Assembly (NCBI GenBank): GCA_964371405.1
Contig: CAYJLV010000007.1
Location: 1-64,000 of the forward strand
DNA: 64,000 nt
Origin: JAMHWF01 sp964371405
Lineage (GTDB): Bacteria > Pseudomonadota > Gammaproteobacteria > Burkholderiales > Burkholderiaceae_C
Direction: 5' to 3'
The notes beneath the pieces were generated by a model. The model was not told the origin of the DNA. It saw nothing but the letters and a program-made list of their open reading frames with translations, and searched no databases. Shown piece by piece: positions 26,735 to 37,427 of this stretch. The position numbers and the translations under genes were made by a program. Each line of letters opens with the position of its first letter. Position 1 is the stretch's first letter.

Positions 26735-26850
26735 GGTGCGGCGCGGGCCTTCGAGACCGACCCTCCCAAGTGCTTTGTGTCAGAATCATTGTGCCTTCCG
26801 GCCCAGTTGCCGGCGATCCCGCGAGACCGGGCAACGCCCGAGGAACCCCA

Positions 26851-27177
26851 ATGAGCGAACTGATCAAACACGTCTCCGATGCGTCGTTCGAGAGCGATGT
26901 CCTGAAGTCGAACAAGCCGGTGCTGGTCGACTACTGGGCCGAATGGTGCGGGCCGTGCAAGATGATCGCGCCGATCCTCGACGAAGTCTCGAAGAGCTAC
27001 GGCGACAAGCTGCAGATCGCCAAGATGAACGTCGACGAGAACCGCGACGTGCCGGCCAAGTTCGGCATCCGCGGCATCCCGACGCTGATGCTGTTCAAGG
27101 ACGGTCAACTCGCCGCGACCAAGGTCGGTGCGCTGTCGAGGGCCCAGTTGACCGCTTTCCTCGACGGTCATCTATAA
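26851..27177 (+). CDS. trxA: Thioredoxin
   Basis: 108 residues, normal length. The active site WCGPCK lies in LVDYWAEWCGPCKMIAPIL, with the cis-proline in RGIPTLMLF. It is a cytosolic dithiol-disulfide reductant that serves ribonucleotide reductase and methionine sulfoxide reductases, among others. It is divergent from the addB-like gene with a 116-nt spacer. The ATG follows GAGGAACCCCA. Its stop codon overlaps the -10 hexamer of the putative rho promoter. Confidence 0.97.
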   Translation: MSELIKHVSDASFESDVLKSNKPVLVDYWAEWCGPCKMIAPILDEVSKSYGDKLQIAKMNVDENRDVPAKFGIRGIPTLMLFKDGQLAATKVGALSRAQLTAFLDGHL

Positions 27178-27178
27178 T
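27148..27178 (+). promoter_or_regulatory. Putative sigma-70 promoter for rho inside the 3' end of trxA
   Basis: A perfect -10 TATAAT (27173-27178) overlaps the trxA TAA stop. TTGACC lies upstream at 27148-27153, with a rather long 19-nt spacer. Transcription from here would give rho a leader of about 210 nt (to the ATG at 27398). Such length is typical for rho, which is autoregulated by attenuation in E. coli. No other feature was recognised in that leader. Confidence 0.55.
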
Positions 27179-27397
27179 CGCGCCATTCCGCAGGTCGGCT
27201 GACGCCACGAGCCAGCCGGCGCTGCGGCGAATGATTGCCACCACGCCCGACCCCGGCGCGTCGGCCCGGCCCCCCATCCAGCGTTCACGTTTGCCGATCG
27301 CAACACCAGGTCGCGCTGCCTGAGCCCAGGCCCCGCGACGCTCCGTTCGATCGTTTCAGCCGGCCGCGCAGCCGGCATTCCACCGGGGCATCGACCC

Positions 27398-28660
27398 ATG
27401 CATCTGTCAGAACTCAAGGCGCAGCACGTCTCCGAACTCATCAAGATGGGAGAGGAGCTGGAGATCGACAACGTCGCCCGCATGCGCAAGCAGGAGCTGA
27501 TGTTCGCGATCATGAAGAAGCGCGCCAAGACCGGCGAGCAGGTCTTCGGCGACGGCGTGCTCGAAGTGCTGCCCGACGGTTTCGGCTTCCTGCGCTCGCC
27601 CGACGCGAGCTACATGGCGTCGACCGACGACATCTACCTCAGCCCAAGCCAGATCCGCCGCTTCAACCTTCACACCGGCGACGCCGTCGAGGGCGAGGTG
27701 CGCGTGCCCAAGGACGGCGAGCGCTACTTCGCGCTGGTCAAGGTCGATCGCGTGAACGGCCTCGCTCCCGAGGAGAGCAAGCACAAGATCATGTTCGAGA
27801 ACTTGACGCCGCTCTTTCCGAAAGAGCAGTTCAAGCTCGAGCGCGACATCAAGGGCGAAGAGAACATCACGTCGCGCATCATCGACCTGATCGCGCCGAT
27901 CGGCAAAGGCCAGCGCGCGCTGCTCGTCGCGCAGCCGAAAACCGGCAAGACGGTGATGATGCAGCAGCTCGCGCACGCCATCGTCGCCAACCACCCCGAC
28001 GTCTACCTGATCGTGCTGCTCGTCGACGAGCGCCCCGAGGAAGTGACGGAGATGGTGCGCACCGTGCGCGGCGAAGTCATCAGCTCGACCTTCGACGAGC
28101 CGGCGGCGCGCCACGTGCAGGTGGCCGAAATGGTGATCGAGCGCGCCAAGCGCCTGGTCGAGCTGAAGAAGGACGTCGTCATCCTGCTCGACTCGATCAC
28201 GCGGCTGGCGCGCGCCTACAACAACGTGCTGCCTTCGTCGGGCAAGGTGCTGACCGGCGGTGTCGACGCCAACGCGCTGCAGCGACCCAAGCGCTTCTTC
28301 GGCGCCGCGCGCAACGTGGAAGAAGGCGGTTCGCTCACCATCATCGGCACCGCGCTGATCGACACCGGCAGCCGCATGGACGAGGTGATCTACGAGGAGT
28401 TCAAGGGCACGGGCAACTGCGAAATCCACCTCGACCGCCGCATGGCCGAGAAGCGCGTCTACCCGTCGATCCTGATCAACAAGAGCGGCACGCGGCGCGA
28501 GGAGCTGCTGCTCAAGCCCGAGATCCTGCAAAAGACGTGGATCCTGCGCAAGCTGCTCTACCCGATGGACGAGATCGAGGCGATGGAGTTCATCCTCGAC
28601 AAGATGAAGTCGACGAAGAACAATCTCGACTTCTTCGACATGATGAGGCGGGGCGGCTGA
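27398..28660 (+). CDS. rho: Transcription termination factor Rho
   Basis: 420 residues, the usual length. The N-terminal helical and cold-shock RNA-binding domains (MHLSELKAQHVSELIKMGEE, then GFGFLRSPDASYMASTDDIY with the YLSPSQIRRF primary-site motif) lead into the RecA-like ATPase. The P-loop is QPKTGKT in LLVAQPKTGKTVMMQQLA, followed by LIVLLVDERPEEVTEM and the Q/R-loop region. Rho is a hexameric RNA helicase that ends untranslated transcripts. It is separated from trxA by a long leader and followed after 90 nt by rpmE2. Confidence 0.98.
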   Translation: MHLSELKAQHVSELIKMGEELEIDNVARMRKQELMFAIMKKRAKTGEQVFGDGVLEVLPDGFGFLRSPDASYMASTDDIYLSPSQIRRFNLHTGDAVEGEVRVPKDGERYFALVKVDRVNGLAPEESKHKIMFENLTPLFPKEQFKLERDIKGEENITSRIIDLIAPIGKGQRALLVAQPKTGKTVMMQQLAHAIVANHPDVYLIVLLVDERPEEVTEMVRTVRGEVISSTFDEPAARHVQVAEMVIERAKRLVELKKDVVILLDSITRLARAYNNVLPSSGKVLTGGVDANALQRPKRFFGAARNVEEGGSLTIIGTALIDTGSRMDEVIYEEFKGTGNCEIHLDRRMAEKRVYPSILINKSGTRREELLLKPEILQKTWILRKLLYPMDEIEAMEFILDKMKSTKNNLDFFDMMRRGG

Positions 28661-28675
28661 CCGCGGGCCGGCCGC

Positions 28676-28681
28676 TATAAT
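28676..28681 (+). promoter_or_regulatory. -10 element in front of rpmE2
   Basis: A perfect TATAAT hexamer lies 15 nt after the rho stop and 69 nt before the rpmE2 ATG. No good -35 is found at 16-18 nt, where the sequence is GC only. It is likely functional, given the AT-poor background, but not proven. Confidence 0.45.
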
Positions 28682-28750
28682 TTGCCCTTTATCGGAAAGT
28701 GCGCCGCACGGTGCGGCGTGGCTCCCGGCACGGCATCGAGAGGTTTCCCC

Positions 28751-29014
28751 ATGAAAGAAGGCATCCACCCCAACTACCGCGACGTCTGCTTCGTCGATCA
28801 GTCCAACGGCTTCAAGTTCGTCACGCGCTCGTGCGCGCAGGCCAAGGAGACGATCAAGCTGGACGACGGTCGCGAGTTGCCGCTCTACAAGCTCGAGACC
28901 TCGAGCGAGTCGCATGCCTTCTACACCGGTACGCAGAAGAGCATCGACTCGCTGGGCGGCCGCGTCGAGAAGTTCCGCAACAAGTTCGCCCGCGCCGGCA
29001 TCCCCAAGAAGTGA
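28751..29014 (+). CDS. rpmE2: 50S ribosomal protein L31 type B
   Basis: 87 residues. MKEGIHPNYRDVCFVDQSNG and the C-terminal VEKFRNKFAR fit the type B L31 family. The zinc-binding Cys residues of type A L31 are absent; only two isolated Cys remain. Such zinc-free paralogues can replace zinc L31 during zinc limitation in some bacteria. Whether a type A copy exists elsewhere is unknown, so it may simply be the standard L31 here. It ends before a strong terminator. Confidence 0.93.
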   Translation: MKEGIHPNYRDVCFVDQSNGFKFVTRSCAQAKETIKLDDGRELPLYKLETSSESHAFYTGTQKSIDSLGGRVEKFRNKFARAGIPKK

Positions 29015-29034
29015 CGCGCCGCGCGCAGCGCAGC

Positions 29035-29058
29035 AAGGCAGCCTCGGCTGCCTTTTTT
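29035..29058 (+). terminator. Rho-independent terminator after rpmE2
   Basis: A 9-bp stem AAGGCAGCC / GGCTGCCTT with a TC dinucleotide between the arms is followed directly by a T-tract (29053-29058). The innermost pairs must open to form the loop. This is a textbook intrinsic terminator located 21 nt past the rpmE2 stop. Confidence 0.9.
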
Positions 29059-29114
29059 GTTGCCCGCCGCCTTTGCTGCATCATCCGCGCACGACGCCTG
29101 CGCCGCCGATCCCC

Positions 29115-30776
29115 TTGAACACGCCCAACCCCGCCCTCGTCACCGAGCGCGCCGCGCAGCGGCTGCCGCGCGCGGCGCTGCTGCTGTTCTGCGCGGCCTA
29201 CGTGATCCCCGGCGTGTTCGGCCGCGATCCCTGGAAGGCGGCCGACATCACGGCATTCGGCGCGATGATGGGTATCGTCGAAGGGCGAGCGCCGTGGCTC
29301 GCGCCGGCGATCGGCGGCGTGCCGCTCGATGTCGCCCTGCTGCCCTACTGGCTCGGCGCTGCGTTCATCGAGTTGCTGCAGCCCCTCGGCGACCCGGCGC
29401 TCGCCGCGCGCATTCCGTTCGCGCTGGTGCTCGCCGTGGTGCTGATGCTGACCTGGTACGCGACCTTCCACCTCGCGCGCACCGAGGCGGCGCAGCCGCT
29501 GCCGCTGGCCTTCGGCGGCGAAGCCGGCGTCGTCGACTACGCGCGGGCGATCGCCGACGGCGCGCTGCTCGCGCTGATCGCGAGCCTGGGCCTGCTGCAG
29601 CTGGGCCACGAGACGACGCCGGACCTGGTCCAGATGGCGGGCACGACGTTGCTCGTCTACGGCCTCGCGGCGAGCCCGTACCGGCGCCGCTCGTCGCGGC
29701 TGGCCGTGCTCGTGGCGCTGCCCGCGCTGGCGGCCAGTGGCGCGCCGACGATCGCCGTCGCGCTTGCCGCGGTCGGCGCCGTCGTCTGCTGGCGCTCGAG
29801 CTACGAGCCGGCGCGGCGCTTCGTGCCGTGGGTGCTGGCCGGCGGCGTCCTCGCCGCGGCGACCGCGAGTGTGCTCGGTGTCTGGGCCTGGCGCGTCGCC
29901 TGGCCGGGCGCGAGTTCCGGTGTCGGTTCGCTGCTGCGCCTGCTGCTGTGGTTCCCGTGGCCGGCGTGGCCGCTCGCGCTGTGGACGCTGTGGCGCTGGC
30001 GGCGCCACCTGCTGCATCGACACATCGCCGTGCCGCTGGCGGCGGTGCTCGTCGCGCTCGTTGCCTGCATCGCGATGGGCGGCTCGGACCGCGCGCTGCT
30101 CGCCGGCCTGCCCGCCGTCGCCGTGCTGGCCGCCTTCGCGCTGCCGACGCTCAGCCGCAGCCTCGCCGCGGCGATCGACTGGTTCAGCGTCTTCTTCTTC
30201 AGTGCCGCGGCGCTCGCGATCTGGGTCATCTATACGGCGGTGCTGACGGGCGTGCCGGCCAAGCCCGCGGCCAACGTGGCGCGGCTCGCGCCCGGATTCG
30301 TCGCGCGCTTCTCGGCGCTCGAACTCGCACTCGCGGCGCTCGGCACGCTGGCCTGGCTGTGGCTGGTGCGCTGGCGCACGGGCCGGCACCGCGCCGCGCT
30401 GTGGAAGAGCCTCGTGCTGCCGGCCAGCGGCGTGGCACTGTGCTGGCTGCTGCTGATGACGCTGTGGCTGCCGCTGCTCAACTATGCGCGCAGCTACCGG
30501 CCGCTGGTCGAACGCATCGCGCAGCACGTGCCGCGCGACGCCTGCATCGCGGCGCCCGGCATGGCGCCGGCGCAGGTCGCAGCGCTCGAACACCATGGGC
30601 GCTGGCGCGTCGATGCGCGTGCTGCGGCCGCGGCCGGCGCCTGCTCGTGGCTGCTCCAAGTCGAGCCGGTGCGCGTGCCGCGCGCCGTGCCGCCCGGCTG
30701 GCGCGTCGTCGCGCGCGAACGCCGGCCGACCGACCGCGACGAGGTGACGGTCATCCTGCGCCGCGCGGCTGACTGA
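29115..30776 (+). CDS. Multi-pass membrane protein, GT39/ArnT-like glycosyltransferase family
   Basis: About 553 residues if the TTG at 29115 (LNTPNPALVTER) is the start; no ATG lies in a plausible place. There are around 11-12 hydrophobic segments between residues about 20 and 460, then a soluble C-terminal domain of about 90 residues. The early FGRDPWKAADITAFGAM segment resembles the first-loop motif of dolichyl-phosphate-mannose/ArnT-type transferases. In relatives I remember an acidic pair after PWKA; here only one Asp follows. Such enzymes move sugars from a polyprenyl-phosphate donor on the periplasmic side. The exact substrate is unknown. It follows the rpmE2 terminator by 56 nt and is convergent with phoR (9 nt apart). 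Confidence 0.65.
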   Translation: MNTPNPALVTERAAQRLPRAALLLFCAAYVIPGVFGRDPWKAADITAFGAMMGIVEGRAPWLAPAIGGVPLDVALLPYWLGAAFIELLQPLGDPALAARIPFALVLAVVLMLTWYATFHLARTEAAQPLPLAFGGEAGVVDYARAIADGALLALIASLGLLQLGHETTPDLVQMAGTTLLVYGLAASPYRRRSSRLAVLVALPALAASGAPTIAVALAAVGAVVCWRSSYEPARRFVPWVLAGGVLAAATASVLGVWAWRVAWPGASSGVGSLLRLLLWFPWPAWPLALWTLWRWRRHLLHRHIAVPLAAVLVALVACIAMGGSDRALLAGLPAVAVLAAFALPTLSRSLAAAIDWFSVFFFSAAALAIWVIYTAVLTGVPAKPAANVARLAPGFVARFSALELALAALGTLAWLWLVRWRTGRHRAALWKSLVLPASGVALCWLLLMTLWLPLLNYARSYRPLVERIAQHVPRDACIAAPGMAPAQVAALEHHGRWRVDARAAAAAGACSWLLQVEPVRVPRAVPPGWRVVARERRPTDRDEVTVILRRAAD

Positions 30777-30785
30777 GCCTGGCCG

Positions 30786-32105
30786 TCACGGCGCCGTCGC
30801 GGCGCGCACGCGTGCCGCCGGCAGCAGCAAGCGAAACAGCGAGCCTTGCCCCGGCTCGCTCTGCACGTCGAGCTCGCCTCCGTGGCGCTGGACGACGTGC
30901 TTGACGATCGACAAGCCGAGGCCGGTGCCACCGGTCTCGCGCGATCGGCTGCCGTCCACCCGGTAGAAGCGCTCCGTCAGCCGGGGCAGGTGGTCCCTGT
31001 CGATGCCGATGCCTTGATCACGCACCGCCAGCTCGCCGGCGCCGTCGGGCATCGTGCGCCAGGAGACGTCGATGCGGCCGCCCGCCGGCGAGTAACGCAC
31101 GGCGTTGTTGACGAGGTTGACCAGCGCGCTGAGCAGTTCGGATTCGTCGCCCGCGAGCCGCGCGTCGCCCGCCGCACCGAACACGAGTTCGTGGCGGCCT
31201 GCCGACAGCGTGCGCGCCTCGACCTCGGCCGCGGCGAACAGCCGCTCCACCGGTACCCAGCGGTCGGCCGGCGGGCGCGGGCTGCCTTCGAGCTGGGCCA
31301 GCGTCAGCAGATCGGCGACGAGCGTCTGCATGCGTTGCGTCTGCTGACCCATCAACGTCAACACGCGCCGGCGCTCGACCTCGGTGAGCTGCAGGTTGCC
31401 CAGCGTCTCGATGAAGCCGGCGACCACCGTCAGCGGCGTGCGGATCTCGTGCGAAACGTTGGCGACGAAGTCGCGCCGCATCAGCTCGACGCGCTCGCGT
31501 TCGGTGACGTCCTGCGACAGCACGAGCTTCATGCCCTCGCCGTAGCTTCGGATCAGCACCGACAGCGTGCCCGGTCCGCGCGGACTCGGCACCGAAACCG
31601 GCTCGTCCCAGTGGCCGCCCTGCAGGTACGACACGAACGCCGGCGCGCGCACCAGGTTCGTCAGGTGCTGCCGGCGGTCGCGTTGCGGATCGAGCCCGAA
31701 GTGGTCCGCCGCGATGGAATTGCACCAGTCGATCTGGTCGCTCGCATCGAGCATCAGCACTCCGTTCGGCGACGCCTCGATCGCCGAGAGGAACTGCGCC
31801 AGGCGGGTCTCTTCCCGGGCCAGGCTCTGTTCGCGCGAGCGGATCGAACGCTCCATTCGGTAGCCGATCTCGCCCCAGAACCCGGTGTCGCGCGGCGCCG
31901 GCCCCGCTTGCGGCCCGCGCAACCAGCCGATCAGACGCGAGCCGCGCAGCGTGTCGAGCAGCGCGACGATGCCGACGCCGCAACCGGCGCCGAGCACCAT
32001 GCCGAACACGGGCACCTGCATCGGGCGCCCGAGCAGGAAGCCCGCCAGCCCGCCGGCCGCCATCGCGAGCATGCCGGCGAAGATGCGCGGCAGCAGCCAG
32101 GTCAT
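30786..32105 (-). CDS. phoR: Phosphate regulon sensor histidine kinase PhoR
   Basis: 439 residues. Two N-terminal membrane segments (about 5-26 and 30-50) with almost no periplasmic loop, as in PhoR. A PAS domain follows (about 100-200, SAIEASPNGVLMLDASDQID). The dimerisation domain carries the phosphorylated His219 in FVANVSHEIRTPLT, and the ATPase domain has NLVNNAVRYSP, DQGIGI and GTGLGLSIVKHVV. It phosphorylates PhoB when phosphate is scarce, with PstSCAB and PhoU as the signal input. It overlaps the phoB stop by 4 nt (ATGA). Confidence 0.95.
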   Translation of the reverse strand: MTWLLPRIFAGMLAMAAGGLAGFLLGRPMQVPVFGMVLGAGCGVGIVALLDTLRGSRLIGWLRGPQAGPAPRDTGFWGEIGYRMERSIRSREQSLAREETRLAQFLSAIEASPNGVLMLDASDQIDWCNSIAADHFGLDPQRDRRQHLTNLVRAPAFVSYLQGGHWDEPVSVPSPRGPGTLSVLIRSYGEGMKLVLSQDVTERERVELMRRDFVANVSHEIRTPLTVVAGFIETLGNLQLTEVERRRVLTLMGQQTQRMQTLVADLLTLAQLEGSPRPPADRWVPVERLFAAAEVEARTLSAGRHELVFGAAGDARLAGDESELLSALVNLVNNAVRYSPAGGRIDVSWRTMPDGAGELAVRDQGIGIDRDHLPRLTERFYRVDGSRSRETGGTGLGLSIVKHVVQRHGGELDVQSEPGQGSLFRLLLPAARVRAATAP

Positions 32106-32821
32106 GACGCCGACAGGGCCTGCGCCTGCTGCGTCAGCCGGTAGCCGGCGCCGCGCACGGTCTCGATCATCTGGGCGCAGGCCGCCGGCGCCAGCGCCTC
32201 GCGCAGCCGCTTGACGTGCACGTCGACCGTGCGCTCCTCGATGAAGACGTGGTCGCCCCAGACGCGGTCGAGCAGTTGCGCGCGGCTGTGCACGCGCTCG
32301 GGGTGCGTCAGCAGGAAGTGCAGCAGCCGGAACTCGGTCGGGCCGAGCCTGAGCTCGACGTCGCCGCGCCCGGGCACGGCGCGCGTCACGCGCCGCGTTG
32401 CCGGATCGAGCCGCAGCCCGGCGACTTCGACCGCCGCGTCCAGCGCCTCGGGCGCCTTGCGCCGCAGCAGCGCGCGGATGCGCGCCATCAGCTCGGCAGT
32501 CGAGAACGGTTTGGTCAGGTAGTCGTCGGCGCCGGCGTCGAGGCCGACGATCTTGTCGGCCTCCTCGCCGCGCGCGGTGAGCATGATGATCGGCAGCTCC
32601 TTCGTGCGCGACGCGCCGCGCCAGCGCCGCGCCAGCGCAAGACCGGACTCGCCGGGCAGCATCCAGTCGAGCAGCACGAGGTCGGGCAGCACCCCGTCGA
32701 TCTCGATCTGCGCCTGGTCGGCGGTCTGGGCGATCACGACTTCGTGGCCTGCGTGGCGCAGGTTGATCGCGATCAGCTCGGCGATCGCCGATTCGTCCTC
32801 CACCACCAGCACGCGACTCAT
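32102..32821 (-). CDS. phoB: Phosphate regulon response regulator PhoB
   Basis: 239 residues from ATG 32821 (MSRVLVVEDESAIAEL). The receiver has the acidic pair in VEDE, phospho-Asp52 in LLDWMLPGESG, and LTKPFS. The OmpR/PhoB winged helix (about 145-232) has LGPTEFRLLHFLLTHPERVH, RAQLLDRVWGDHVFIEERTV and VHVKRLREAL. It activates Pho-box promoters such as the one upstream of pstS in this window. Gene order phoU-phoB-phoR on the minus strand is downstream of pstSCAB. Confidence 0.96.
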   Translation of the reverse strand: MSRVLVVEDESAIAELIAINLRHAGHEVVIAQTADQAQIEIDGVLPDLVLLDWMLPGESGLALARRWRGASRTKELPIIMLTARGEEADKIVGLDAGADDYLTKPFSTAELMARIRALLRRKAPEALDAAVEVAGLRLDPATRRVTRAVPGRGDVELRLGPTEFRLLHFLLTHPERVHSRAQLLDRVWGDHVFIEERTVDVHVKRLREALAPAACAQMIETVRGAGYRLTQQAQALSAS

Positions 32822-32840
32822 CGCCGTCCTTTCGCCCAAT

Positions 32841-33548
32841 TCAGCGCACCATCGACTCGACCGTCTCGAGCGGGTTGTGGCGCACGTCGGTGCCCTTGAC
32901 GACGTAGATGATGACTTCGGCCAGGTTCTTGGCATGGTCACCGACGCGCTCGATCGCCTTGGCGACGAACACCAGGTCGATGCTGGTCGAGATGGTGCGC
33001 GGGTCTTCCATCATGTAGGTGATGAGCTTGCGCAGCAGGCCGTCGAACTCGCGGTCGATCAGGTCGTCCTGCTTGAGCACTTCGAGCGCCTTGGCGGTGT
33101 CGAGGCGCGCGAAGGCGTCGAGCGCCTTGCGCAGCTGGGCGATGGCGAGGTCGGCCTCGAACGCGAGGTCCGACATCGGCAGCCGCAGCCGGCTCGACAC
33201 GCCCGAGTTCAGCAGGCGCTGCACGGTGCGCGCGATGCGCGCCGCCTCGTCGCCGACGCGCTCGAGGTTGGCGATCGTCTTCGAAACCGCGATCAGCAGG
33301 CGCAGGTCGCGCGCAGTCGGCTGGCGCCGCGCGATGATCGTCGACAGGTCGCGGTCGATCTCGACCTCCATCGCGTTGACGTTCTCCTCCTGCTTGAGGA
33401 CCTGGGTCGCCGTCTCGCCGCTGAAGTTGGTCAACGCGTAGATCGACTGCGCGACCTGCGACTCGACGAGGCCGCCCATCTCGAGAACGCGCGTCGAGAT
33501 GCCGCTCAGTTCGGCGTCGAACTGGGTCGAGAGATGCTTGTCGCTCAT
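32841..33548 (-). CDS. phoU: Phosphate signalling protein PhoU
   Basis: 235 residues from ATG 33548 (MSDKHLSTQFDAEL), preceded by GAGGAG. An in-frame start 8 codons upstream is less likely. Two helical-bundle repeats each carry an E/DxxxD-type metal motif (for example MEVEIDRDLSTIIARRQP and VGDEAARIARTV; the second repeat has VGDHAKNLAEVIIYVVKG). It links the Pst transporter to PhoR, shutting the regulon off when phosphate is plentiful. It lies 16 nt after pstB. Confidence 0.95.
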   Translation of the reverse strand: MSDKHLSTQFDAELSGISTRVLEMGGLVESQVAQSIYALTNFSGETATQVLKQEENVNAMEVEIDRDLSTIIARRQPTARDLRLLIAVSKTIANLERVGDEAARIARTVQRLLNSGVSSRLRLPMSDLAFEADLAIAQLRKALDAFARLDTAKALEVLKQDDLIDREFDGLLRKLITYMMEDPRTISTSIDLVFVAKAIERVGDHAKNLAEVIIYVVKGTDVRHNPLETVESMVR

Positions 33549-33564
33549 GGTCAACTCCTCGGCC

Positions 33565-34362
<798 letters not shown>

Positions 34363-34379
34363 GGTGGTTTCGGAAGGGC

Positions 34380-35309
34380 TTACCACTTGATGTTCTTTCG
34401 CAGTCGGTAGCGCAGCCAGATCGCGAGACCGTTCATGCCCAGCGTCATGAACACGAGCACGAAGCTGGCGGCGGCGGCGTTCTGGTGGAACGCGGGATCG
34501 GGCCGCGACGTCCAGTTGAAGATCTGGATCGGCATCACGGTGAACGGCGAGAACAGCCAGTCGAACAGGCCGGCCGGCGGCTCGCCGGTGAACGGCGCCG
34601 GCGGCAGGAAGGCGATGAAGGTCAGCGCGCCGATCGTGATGATCGGCGCCGTCTCGCCGATCGCGCGCGCCATGCCGATGATGACGCCGGTCAGGATGCC
34701 GGGCAGACCGTAGGGCAGCAGGTGGTCGTGCACCACCTGCCACTGCGAAGCGCCGCAGGCGTAGGCGCCCTCGCGGATGTGCTGCGGGATCGCACGCAGC
34801 GCCTCGCGCGTCGTGACGATGACGATCGGCAGGATCAGCAGCGCCAGCGTCAGTCCGGCCGACAGGATGCTCTGGCCCAGGCCGAAGGTATAGACGAACA
34901 GGCCCAGCGCCAGCAGGCCGTAGACGATCGACGGCACGCCGGCGAGATTGGTGATGTTGATCTCGATGAGGTCGGTGAACCAGTTCTTGCGCGCGTATTC
35001 CTCGAGGTAGATCGCGCCGTAGACGCCGACCGGCACGGCGAAGAACGCCGTCACCAGCATCACCAGGATCGAGCCGACCCAGGCCGACAGGATGCCGGCC
35101 TGCCCGGCGCGCCGCGACGGGAAGCTGGTGAAGAAATCGCCCGTCAGGCGCGGGATGCCGTCGATCGCCATGCCGGCGAACAGCGCGGCCAGCGTCAGCA
35201 CGCCGACCATCAGCGCGAGCAGCCCGAGCAGGCCGAACAGCGCGTCGAGCCGCTTGTGCTTGCGGATCAGGTCGCGCATCTGCTGCGCACCCATCGACTT
35301 CGCAGCCAT
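34380..35309 (-). CDS. pstA: Phosphate ABC transporter permease PstA
   Basis: 309 residues from ATG 35309 (MAAKSMGAQQMRDLIRKHKR). Six membrane segments are evident. The permease EAA-type loop EALRAIPQHIREGAYACGAS and the conserved NLAGVPSIVYGLLALGLFV and ARAIGETAPIITIGA are seen. The start overlaps the pstC stop by one base (TGATG), implying coupled translation. It forms the inner-membrane channel with PstC. Confidence 0.96.
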   Translation of the reverse strand: MAAKSMGAQQMRDLIRKHKRLDALFGLLGLLALMVGVLTLAALFAGMAIDGIPRLTGDFFTSFPSRRAGQAGILSAWVGSILVMLVTAFFAVPVGVYGAIYLEEYARKNWFTDLIEINITNLAGVPSIVYGLLALGLFVYTFGLGQSILSAGLTLALLILPIVIVTTREALRAIPQHIREGAYACGASQWQVVHDHLLPYGLPGILTGVIIGMARAIGETAPIITIGALTFIAFLPPAPFTGEPPAGLFDWLFSPFTVMPIQIFNWTSRPDPAFHQNAAAASFVLVFMTLGMNGLAIWLRYRLRKNIKW

Positions 35310-36280
35310 CAGTAGACCTCCCGGAAGCGGCGGCGCATCCAGTAGCCGACCAGGTTGAAGAACAGCGTCAGCAGCATCAGCGTCAGGCCGGCGGCGAAGA
35401 TCGTCTGGTAGCCGACCGAGCCGTGCGGCAGGTCGCCGAGCGCCACCTGCACGATGTAGGACGTGATCGTCGCGGCGGGCTCCATCGGATTGAAGCTGAG
35501 GTTGGGCTGCATGCCGGCAGCGACGGCGAGGATCATCGTCTCGCCGACGGCGCGCGAGATGCCGAGGATGTAGGCCGACGCGATCCCCGACAGCGCGGCC
35601 GGCACGACGACCTTGACGGCCGTCTGGTAGCGCGTCGCGCCCATCGCGTACGAGCCCTCCCGCAGGCTCATCGGCACGGCGCGCATCGCGTCCTCCGACA
35701 GCGACGACACGTAGGGAATGATCATCACGCCCATCACCAGCCCCGCCGACAGCACGTTGAAGCCGGGCAACCCGGGAAACAGCTTCTGCAGCAGCGGGGT
35801 GACGAACAGCAGCGCGAAGTAGCCGTAGATGATCGTCGGAACGCCCGACAGCAGCTCCAGCACCGGCTTGAGCGTCTCGCGCGTGCGGTGGCCGGCGAAC
35901 TCCGACAGGTAGATCGCGATGATGGTGCCCAGCGGGATCGCCACCATCAGCGCCACGGCGGAACTGGTCAGCGTGCCCGACAGCAGCACCATGATGCCGA
36001 AGTGCGCATCGGAGAACAGCGGCGTCCACTGCGTGTCGGTCAGGAACGTCCACAGCGGCACGTGGCTGAAGAAGACCAGCGATTCCTTGACCAGCACGTA
36101 GACGATGCCCACCGTGGTGAGCACCGAGACGCAGGCCGCCGCCAGCAGCACCAGTTCGATGAGCTTCTCGCGGCGCTTGCGCCGCGCTTTCGCGCGCGCC
36201 ATTTGCGCCAGCCTCGCCTCGCCCGTCAGGGCTTGATCGGCCATCTGAATCCGCTGCGGGGTGGTGGAAGTGGCGGTCAT
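35309..36280 (-). CDS. pstC: Phosphate ABC transporter permease PstC
   Basis: 323 residues from ATG 36280 (MTATSTTPQR); ATG 36244 (MADQALTGEA) is an alternative. The 40-60-residue N-terminus is basic and cytosolic, then six membrane segments follow. Conserved parts are LELLSGVPTIIYGYFALLFV, EDAMRAVPMSLREGSYAMGA and ISRAVGETMILAVAAGMQP. It partners PstA. It lies 117 nt after pstS, the usual spacing for a high-abundance binding protein followed by permeases. Confidence 0.95.
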   Translation of the reverse strand: MTATSTTPQRIQMADQALTGEARLAQMARAKARRKRREKLIELVLLAAACVSVLTTVGIVYVLVKESLVFFSHVPLWTFLTDTQWTPLFSDAHFGIMVLLSGTLTSSAVALMVAIPLGTIIAIYLSEFAGHRTRETLKPVLELLSGVPTIIYGYFALLFVTPLLQKLFPGLPGFNVLSAGLVMGVMIIPYVSSLSEDAMRAVPMSLREGSYAMGATRYQTAVKVVVPAALSGIASAYILGISRAVGETMILAVAAGMQPNLSFNPMEPAATITSYIVQVALGDLPHGSVGYQTIFAAGLTLMLLTLFFNLVGYWMRRRFREVY

Positions 36281-36397
36281 TCTAGGTGTCCTCGCTTCCG
36301 GGTCGCCGGCGCGCCCAGCGGCGACTCGCGGTGTCCACGGGAATGCCCGCTGCGGCATCGGCTCGCAGCGGGGCCCGGCGGCGAGTCGACCGCGGCT

Positions 36398-37387
<990 letters not shown>

Positions 37388-37427
37388 GGGTTTTCCTTTC
37401 GCAACGGGTTCCAGGGGGACAACCCGC

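Noticed and set aside
27178..27397. Small open frames in the rho leader
   Set aside because: No ribosome binding site or homology; treated as untranslated leader.
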